Below are positions 58,992 to 64,000 of a DNA stretch of 64,000 bases, piece by piece. Both the position numbers and the translations under genes were made by a program. This DNA is from Nannocystaceae bacterium (lineage in GTDB: Bacteria; Myxococcota_A; Polyangia; Nannocystales; Nannocystaceae): NCBI GenBank assembly GCA_019694555.1, contig JAIBBS010000001.1:54813-118812 (forward strand), written 5' to 3'. Numbering within the stretch: the first letter of the stretch is position 1; each line of letters opens with the position of its first letter. The notes below the pieces were generated by a model. The model was given only the letters and a program-made list of their open reading frames with translations. It searched no databases and was not told the origin of the DNA.

Positions 58992-59719
58992 TCCGTCGCA
59001 GCGCGATCGCCATCGCGATCGCGATCGGCGTCGCGGTGCCGTCGCGGGGCAGCGCTGCGCCCACCAGCGCGCGCGGCTACGACAGCGCCGCGGCGACGCC
59101 GTGGCCCACCACCGCGCCGGGCGAGCTGCCCGAGCCCGCGGCGCCGCCTGCGGAGGACGACGTCGGCACCGCGGACGGCCCGAGCGTGCCGCCGCCGCGA
59201 CCGGTGGCCGCGCCCGCGGCCGGCGATCGCCTCGCGGTCGCGGTCGGTCTCGCGCCCGAGGCACCGGGCTCGCAGCTCGAGCGCGACCTGCTCGATCGGC
59301 TGGAGGCCAGCGCGCGCGTGAGTCCCGATCCGCCGACCACGGTGCGGCGGCTGCGGCCCGGCGGCGGCGACGGTCACACGGTGTGCCGTGATCGCAAGGA
59401 CGACCTCGTGGTGCTCGTCGGTTACGTGCCCGAGCGCCCCGAGCCGGTCCTGCTCGCGCACGACTGCCGCCTCGATCTGCCGCTGGGCCTGCGTGCGGTG
59501 GCGGCCGCGGGCGAACCGGGGCTGGTCGGCGCGTTGTGGGCCGAGCACGCCGAGCTCGTGCGCAAGGGCGCGCGCGAGCGTCGGTTGGGACGGCTGCCGG
59601 TCAAGGCGCGCATCGGCATCGCCGCCGGCGTCGCGATCGTCGTGATCGGCGTCGCGGTGGGATTGCTCGTCGCCAACGCCTTGCGCAAGGACGTGGTCGT
59701 GCTCAAGGTTTCCCCATGA
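58988..59719 (+). CDS. Signal-anchored protein with C-terminal membrane segment
   Basis: 243 residues. Signal peptide (IAIAIAIGVAVPSRGSAAP), a Pro/Ala-rich linker, a folded core (DRLAVAVGLAPEAPGSQLER, DDLVVLVGYVPERPEPVLLAHDC), then a basic stretch (RKGARERRLGRLPVKARI) and a C-terminal membrane helix (GIAAGVAIVVIGVAVGLLVA) with a short tail. The core therefore faces the periplasm and the tail the cytoplasm. No family was recognised. It is coupled to the PilZ gene upstream and to the peptidase gene downstream by 4-base overlaps. Confidence 0.65.
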   Translation: MIRRSAIAIAIAIGVAVPSRGSAAPTSARGYDSAAATPWPTTAPGELPEPAAPPAEDDVGTADGPSVPPPRPVAAPAAGDRLAVAVGLAPEAPGSQLERDLLDRLEASARVSPDPPTTVRRLRPGGGDGHTVCRDRKDDLVVLVGYVPERPEPVLLAHDCRLDLPLGLRAVAAAGEPGLVGALWAEHAELVRKGARERRLGRLPVKARIGIAAGVAIVVIGVAVGLLVANALRKDVVVLKVSP

Positions 59720-60843
59720 GCACGCACACCCTGCGCCCGCGCAGTCCCCGGCGTCTGGGCCGGACCGCTGGCGCGGCGGTGCACGCGACCGCGCCGGCAT
59801 GGCTGTCGCTGTTGCTCGCCGTCGCCGTGATGCTGGTGATCTTCGCCGCCGGCGCGAGCACGGCGTTGGCGAGCACCGGACGACCCGAGGGCTTCGCGGT
59901 CGAGCGCGCGTCGTCGCAGATCGTGATCGGTCGCGCGACGCTGCGCTACGAGCCCGCGCTGCAGGACGAGGCCGTCGCGCTCGCGCAGGCGATGCCGTCG
60001 TGGTGGTCCGAGCTCGAGGTGCCGCTGGCGCTCGACGTCGACGACACCGTGCACGTCACCTTCGTCGATCACGCCGGTCGCGTCGCAGAGGCCACCGGCA
60101 TGCCGCACTGGGTCGCCGGCGTCGCGCGACCGGAGACCGGCGAGATCGTGATCGCGCGGCACGGTCCCGACGGCTCGCCCACCGATCTCGAGCGCCTGCT
60201 CAAGCACGAGATGGCCCACGTCATCTTGCACCGCGCGACCGGTGGCGCCGCGCTGCCGCGGTGGTTCCACGAGGGCGTGGCCGAGAGCATGACCGGTGGC
60301 ATCAGCCTCGCGCGGGCGCAGACGCTCGCGGGCGCGGTGTTCGGCGGCGGCGTGCCCGACATGGCGCGGCTCGAGGCGCTGTTCCACGGCGAGGACGGCC
60401 CCGACGCGGCGGTGGCCTACGCCGCCGCGCGCGATCTGGTCGAGTTCCTGCGCGCGCAGCCGTTGGCGACTGCGGCGCGCGTGCGGGCCGAGCCCGGGGG
60501 CAGCCGCGTCGCGGTCGATCCGGACGCGAGCCTGCGGCAGCTGTTCGCGGCGATGCGCCAGGGCCAGGGCTTCGACGACGCGTTCGTGCGCACCTACGGC
60601 GCGCCGCTGCACGAGCTGGCCGCGCGCTGGCGCGACGGTCTGCCGGCGCGCTTCGTGTGGTACCCGCTGCTCGCCGGTGGTGGGCTGCCGTTCGTGGTGG
60701 TGGTGCCGCTGCTGGCGATGGCGTGGATCCGTCGCCGCCGCCTGCTGCGGCGCGGCTGGGAACGACTCGCGCGCGAGGACGAGCTCGAGCGCACCGCGTG
60801 GACCCCGGCGATGCTGCCGGCGATGGTGACCGCGCGCGGCTGA
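59716..60843 (+). CDS. Membrane-anchored gluzincin-like peptidase
   Basis: 375 residues. An N-terminal membrane segment (LSLLLAVAVMLVIFAAG) and a C-terminal one (FVVVVPLLAMAWIRRRR) anchor a peptidase MA-like domain. Zinc ligands are HEMAH (164-168) and the Glu of WFHEGVAES (186). Surrounding sequence (VFVDHAGRV-like VTFVDHAGRVAEATG, IVIARHGPDG) also matches the MA fold seen elsewhere in this window. It is encoded with a PilZ protein and a membrane protein, so cyclic di-GMP may control it, but this is inference from position only. Confidence 0.8.
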   Translation: MSTHTLRPRSPRRLGRTAGAAVHATAPAWLSLLLAVAVMLVIFAAGASTALASTGRPEGFAVERASSQIVIGRATLRYEPALQDEAVALAQAMPSWWSELEVPLALDVDDTVHVTFVDHAGRVAEATGMPHWVAGVARPETGEIVIARHGPDGSPTDLERLLKHEMAHVILHRATGGAALPRWFHEGVAESMTGGISLARAQTLAGAVFGGGVPDMARLEALFHGEDGPDAAVAYAAARDLVEFLRAQPLATAARVRAEPGGSRVAVDPDASLRQLFAAMRQGQGFDDAFVRTYGAPLHELAARWRDGLPARFVWYPLLAGGGLPFVVVVPLLAMAWIRRRRLLRRGWERLAREDELERTAWTPAMLPAMVTARG

Positions 60844-60864
60844 GCCCGCGCGCGCGAAGGGCCG

Positions 60865-61437
60865 ATGCAGCGCGTCGTCGCCGGGACCCTGCGCGGTCGC
60901 AAGCTCCTGCCGGTGCCCGCGGGCGTGCCCGGGCTGCGCCCGACCGCCTCGCGCGTGCGCGAGGCGATCTTCGCTCGCATCGGTGACGAGGTCGAGGGCA
61001 CGCGCGTGCTCGATCTGTTCGGTGGCTCGGGCGCGCTGTCGATCGAAGCGCTCAGCCGCGGCGCCGCCTTCGCCACGGTGTGCGAGCTCGACGGGCGCGT
61101 CGCGCGTCACCTCGCGCAGCAGCTCGAGGTGCTCGGGCTCGCCGCGAAGGCCGAGGTCGCGCGCGGCGACGCGACGCGGTGGCTCGCGGGCGGACCGGGG
61201 ACGCGCGCGCGCTACGATCTCGTGTTCGTCGACCCGCCGTTTGCGTCACCGCACGTGTTCGATCCGGTGGTCGCGGCGCTGGTCGAGCAGGGCTGGTTGG
61301 CCCCGCGTGCGCTGGTGGTCTGCGAGCGCGAGCGCGTGCGCGGCCAGGTCCCGCCGCTGCAGCTGCCCGCGGTGGTGCAACCCGAGGCGCTCAAGATCTA
61401 CGGTCAAGTCCAGGTCGAGTACCTACGCGCGCCGTGA
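60865..61437 (+). CDS. rsmD: 16S rRNA (guanine966-N2)-methyltransferase RsmD
   Basis: 190 residues. It methylates G966 of 16S rRNA. Motifs: RVVAGTLRGRKLLPVPAG, LRPTASRVREAIFARI, SAM-binding VLDLFGGSGALSIEALSRGA and the catalytic DPPF in LVFVDPPFAS, then LVVCERERV. Start ATG 60865 fits the family N terminus. It follows the membrane peptidase by 21 bases but is functionally unrelated; it could still be in the same transcript. Confidence 0.93.
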   Translation: MQRVVAGTLRGRKLLPVPAGVPGLRPTASRVREAIFARIGDEVEGTRVLDLFGGSGALSIEALSRGAAFATVCELDGRVARHLAQQLEVLGLAAKAEVARGDATRWLAGGPGTRARYDLVFVDPPFASPHVFDPVVAALVEQGWLAPRALVVCERERVRGQVPPLQLPAVVQPEALKIYGQVQVEYLRAP

Positions 61438-61463
61438 GCCGGGCTGGTACCATCGCGGCCATC

Positions 61464-62669
61464 GTGGACGACTCGATCTCCCAGCGCGCGGCGTCGATCC
61501 GACCCTCGGCCACGTTCGCGATGGCGGCTCGCGCGGCGACGCTGCGCGCCCAGGGCCGCGAGATCCACGACTTCTCCGCGGGTGAGCCCGACTTCCGCCC
61601 GCCGACCGCGGTGCGCGAGGCGACCGCGGCGTTCGTGCGCGAGCAGCCGGTGCGCTACACCCCGGTCGCGGGCCTGCCGGCGCTGCGCGAGGCCGTGGCC
61701 ACGCACCTGTCGGCGGTGCACGGCAGCACCATCACGCCCTCGCGCGTGCTGATCTCGTGCGGTGCCAAGCACTCGATCGCGAACCTGCTGCAGGCGCTGC
61801 TCGAGCCCGGCGACGAGGTCGTGATCCCGACGCCGGCGTGGGTCAGCTATCCCGACATGGTGCGGCTGGCCGGCGGCGTCCCGGTCGAGGTCGCCACCAC
61901 CGCTGCGGACGGCTTCCGCCTGCGGCCCGAGGCGCTCGAGGCCGCGCTGACGCCCCGCACGCGCGCACTGGTGCTCAACAGCCCCGGCAATCCCACCGGC
62001 GCCGGCTACGACGCCGCGGCCGTGCGCGCGCTGGGCGAGGTCGTCGCGCGCAAGGCCCCGCGCACGTGGATCATGGCCGACGACATCTACCGTCGGCTGA
62101 CCTACGGCGACTTCCGCCACGCCAGCATCGTGCGCACGCTCGCGGATCTGCACCCGCGCCTGGCCATCGTCGACGGCGTCTCGAAGACCTACGCGATGAC
62201 CGGCTACCGCATCGGTTACCTGGTCGCGAGCGAGGCGCTGGTGCTGGGCGCGACGCGGGTGCAGGGCCAGACCACCTCGGGCGCCGCGACGCCGTCGCAG
62301 CACGCGGCGCTGGTGGCCCTGACCGATCCCACCGTCGACGCCGAGGTCGACGCGATGTGCCTCGCGTTCGCGCGCCGCCGCGATCTCATGCTCGCGCGGC
62401 TGGCTGCGATCCCCGACGTGCACGTGCCGGTGCCCGACGGCGCCTTCTACGTGTGGATGGACGTGCGCGCGTACCTCGGGCGCGACCCGGTGCCCGACGA
62501 TGCGGAGCTGTCGCGCTGGCTGCTCGAGGCCCACGGCGTGGCCACGGTGCCCGGCGGGGCCTTCGGCGGCCCGGGCTACATCCGGCTGTCGTACGCCACC
62601 GCCGACGCGGTGATCGAGGCCGGCTGCGCGCGCTTGGTCGCGGCGATGGCCGCGCTGCGCCGCGGTTGA
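61464..62669 (+). CDS. Class I aminotransferase (aspartate aminotransferase-like)
   Basis: 401 residues. The start is GTG 61464, giving ISQRAASIRPSATFAMAARA, the usual beginning of subgroup Ib aspartate aminotransferases. PLP contacts are the Asn/Pro of LNSPGNPTGAGYD, Asp in WIMADDIYRRLTYG, and the catalytic Lys in VDGVSKTYAMTGYRIGYL. The C-terminal Arg that binds the substrate carboxylate is in GYIRLSYA. Substrate could be aspartate or aromatic amino acids. Its neighbour downstream is a DAHP synthase, so a role in aromatic amino-acid synthesis is plausible. Confidence 0.92.
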   Translation: MDDSISQRAASIRPSATFAMAARAATLRAQGREIHDFSAGEPDFRPPTAVREATAAFVREQPVRYTPVAGLPALREAVATHLSAVHGSTITPSRVLISCGAKHSIANLLQALLEPGDEVVIPTPAWVSYPDMVRLAGGVPVEVATTAADGFRLRPEALEAALTPRTRALVLNSPGNPTGAGYDAAAVRALGEVVARKAPRTWIMADDIYRRLTYGDFRHASIVRTLADLHPRLAIVDGVSKTYAMTGYRIGYLVASEALVLGATRVQGQTTSGAATPSQHAALVALTDPTVDAEVDAMCLAFARRRDLMLARLAAIPDVHVPVPDGAFYVWMDVRAYLGRDPVPDDAELSRWLLEAHGVATVPGGAFGGPGYIRLSYATADAVIEAGCARLVAAMAALRRG

Positions 62670-62751
62670 TGCCGCGGCCGCGGTGCCGTGCGGTGCCGCC
62701 CGCGGTCGGGTTTGCGCGGCGCGGCGGCGCAGCGGTACACCCGTGGGCGTC

Positions 62752-63882
62752 ATGATCATCGAGTTCGAAAATGGTCGGCAGTCGACCGTGGATCAGATCC
62801 GCGACCTCGCTGCGCGCTTCGGCCTCGCCATCGAGATCACCAGCCGCGAGGGCGTGTACAGCACGATCCACGTCATCGGTGACACCCGCGAGTTCGCCAC
62901 GCGCGAGGGCTACCTGCGCGACCTGCCGGGCGTGCGCGCGACCTGGCGCGTGACCTCGGACTTCAAGAACATCGCGCGCACGGTCCGGGGTGCCGACGGC
63001 AAGGCCCTGCGCCGCGAGCGTCGCGTGGTCGAGGTCGCCGGGCCCGACGGCAAGCAGCGGCGCTTCGGTGCCGGCCACCACATGTTCGTGGTCGGGCCCG
63101 ACTCGCCGCAGACGCTCGAACAGACCCTCGCGATCGCGCACGCGGTGCGCGAGGTCGGCGAGCGCTTCGGCATCCTCGATCGCATGATGCTGCGCGGCGG
63201 GGCGTTCAAGCCGCGCACGCGCCCGACCGACTGGCGCGGCCTGGGCATGAAGGGCATCGCCATGCTCGACCGCGCGCGCGAGGAGACCGGGCTGCCCTAC
63301 GTCACCGAGGTCATGGACCTCAACCTCGTGCCCGAGATCGGCGAGCACGCGGACATGCTGCAGATCGGCACCCGCAACGCGCAGAACTTCGACCTGCTCG
63401 AGGCGGTGGGCCGCTTCGGCAAGCCGGTGGTGCTCAAGCGCGGCTTCGGCAACGAGGTCAGCGAGTGGTTCCACGCCGCGGAGTACATCGCCAACCAAGG
63501 CGACCTCGACATCGTGCTGTGCGAGCGCGGCGTGAAGACGCTGTTCACCAAGGGCGGCTACTGCCGCAACCAGCCCGATCTCAACGCGCTGTCGTACGCG
63601 CGGCGGCAGACCATCTTGCCCATCATCTTCGATCCCAGCCACGTCACCGGCGACCACCGCCTGGTGCCGGAGAACCTGCTGGCCGCGTGCGCACACCTGG
63701 CCGACGGCAGCATCACCGAGTGCCTGCACGACGAGGGCTTCCGTCGCGAGCAGCTGTGCGACGCGGGCCAGGCGATCCTGATCGAGCACTACGCGGTGGT
63801 GGTCGAGGCAGTGCTCGCGTTCGAGCAGCACGTGGCGCCGCGGCTGACGGCGCTGCTGGACACGTTCGAGCAGCGCGGATGA
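62752..63882 (+). CDS. DAHP synthase-like protein (type I beta) with altered metal-ligand residue
   Basis: 376 residues. An N-terminal ferredoxin-like domain (IEITSREGVYSTIHVIGD) is followed by the catalytic barrel: GGAFKPRTRPTDWRGLG, LPYVTEVMD, QIGTRNAQNFDLLEAVG, PVVLKRGFGNEVSEW and ILPIIFDPSHVTGDHRLV. It condenses PEP and erythrose-4-phosphate at the start of the shikimate pathway. The normal GPCSxE motif reads GPDSPQ here, so Asp117 stands where the metal-binding Cys is expected, and TRNTLDL is replaced by RNQPDLNAL. The His of DPSH, and later Glu and Asp, are present. The enzyme may use a different metal arrangement or a different substrate. The next gene overlaps its stop (ATGA). Confidence 0.85.
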   Translation: MIIEFENGRQSTVDQIRDLAARFGLAIEITSREGVYSTIHVIGDTREFATREGYLRDLPGVRATWRVTSDFKNIARTVRGADGKALRRERRVVEVAGPDGKQRRFGAGHHMFVVGPDSPQTLEQTLAIAHAVREVGERFGILDRMMLRGGAFKPRTRPTDWRGLGMKGIAMLDRAREETGLPYVTEVMDLNLVPEIGEHADMLQIGTRNAQNFDLLEAVGRFGKPVVLKRGFGNEVSEWFHAAEYIANQGDLDIVLCERGVKTLFTKGGYCRNQPDLNALSYARRQTILPIIFDPSHVTGDHRLVPENLLAACAHLADGSITECLHDEGFRREQLCDAGQAILIEHYAVVVEAVLAFEQHVAPRLTALLDTFEQRG

Positions 63883-64000
63883 GTGCGCCGCCGAGCGGGC
63901 GCGGTGCTGCGCCGCCGCTGCCGGGCTGCGGCGCGGCGGTGCCGGTCGAGGCGGTGCCGCTGCGGCTGCCGCCGCTGGAGCCGCAGCGCGAGGTCGCGGG
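63879..64000 (+). CDS. Partial gene coupled to the DAHP synthase
   Basis: The ATG at 63879 overlaps the DAHP synthase stop and the frame stays open to the window end (about 40 residues seen). The visible part is MSAPPSGRGAAPPLPGCG followed by a Pro/Leu-rich stretch (VPLRLPPLEPQREVAG). No family can be named from this much. Its coupling suggests an aromatic-pathway or regulatory function. Confidence 0.5.
   Translation, partial: MSAPPSGRGAAPPLPGCGAAVPVEAVPLRLPPLEPQREVA

Overview
The window comes from a very GC-rich, almost AT-free chromosome with tightly packed genes. Gene content points to a myxobacterium, most likely of the Nannocystis/Plesiocystis type. Supporting signs are a FrzS-like pseudo-receiver coiled-coil protein, six myxobacterial disulfide repeats in one lipoprotein, many lipoproteins with Ser/Gly/Asp linkers after the lipobox, and a PTS with no visible sugar permease. 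This assignment is an inference from protein families; no rRNA or tRNA gene was seen, and no phage, transposase, integrase or CRISPR array.

Region 1 (1-13.4 kb) holds a 5'-truncated NUDIX/winged-helix protein, a Spy/CpxP-like periplasmic protein, a CBS-pair protein, and a three-gene operon of von Willebrand-type lipoprotein, sensor kinase and response regulator. It also has a phospholipid acyltransferase coupled to a sugar-epimerase-like protein, a YedK/HMCES abasic-site protein, an ADP-ribosylglycohydrolase, an AmpG-like permease and an AraC regulator. Region 2 (13.5-25.8 kb) holds a C45 acyltransferase, an amino-acid permease, UppP with an acyl-CoA synthetase, a FrzS-like/HflX pair, an ECF sigma factor with its zinc anti-sigma, and a eukaryote-like adenylosuccinate lyase.

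Region 3 (27.9-34.8 kb) is the most striking part: a minus-strand operon behind a clear cobalamin riboswitch. Its order is TonB receptor (BtuB-like), beta-propeller lipoprotein (BtuG-like), a second surface-type lipoprotein, then BtuF, BtuC and BtuD. Every junction overlaps by 1-4 bases. The two lipoproteins are candidates for cobalamin-capture proteins outside Bacteroidetes.

Region 4 (35-50 kb) is housekeeping and regulation: TerB-like protein, a 16-bp tandem repeat, omega subunit with a long acidic tail, biotin carboxylase, CTP synthase and RpoN. A coupled chain follows: HprK, RapZ, EIIA, HPr, enzyme I, an alpha/beta hydrolase without its nucleophile, and a 1019-residue peptidase/propeller/barrel fusion. 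This looks like a regulatory PTS.

Region 5 (50-64 kb) has surface lipoproteins, SerA coupled to a PdxB-CbiX fusion, a PilZ/membrane/peptidase operon, RsmD, an aminotransferase, and a DAHP synthase whose usual metal-ligand Cys is Asp. Most junctions inside operons are ATGA or GTGA overlaps, so translational coupling is the rule here. Several start codons are GTG and were chosen by signal peptide, overlap or homology rather than by a strong Shine-Dalgarno sequence.
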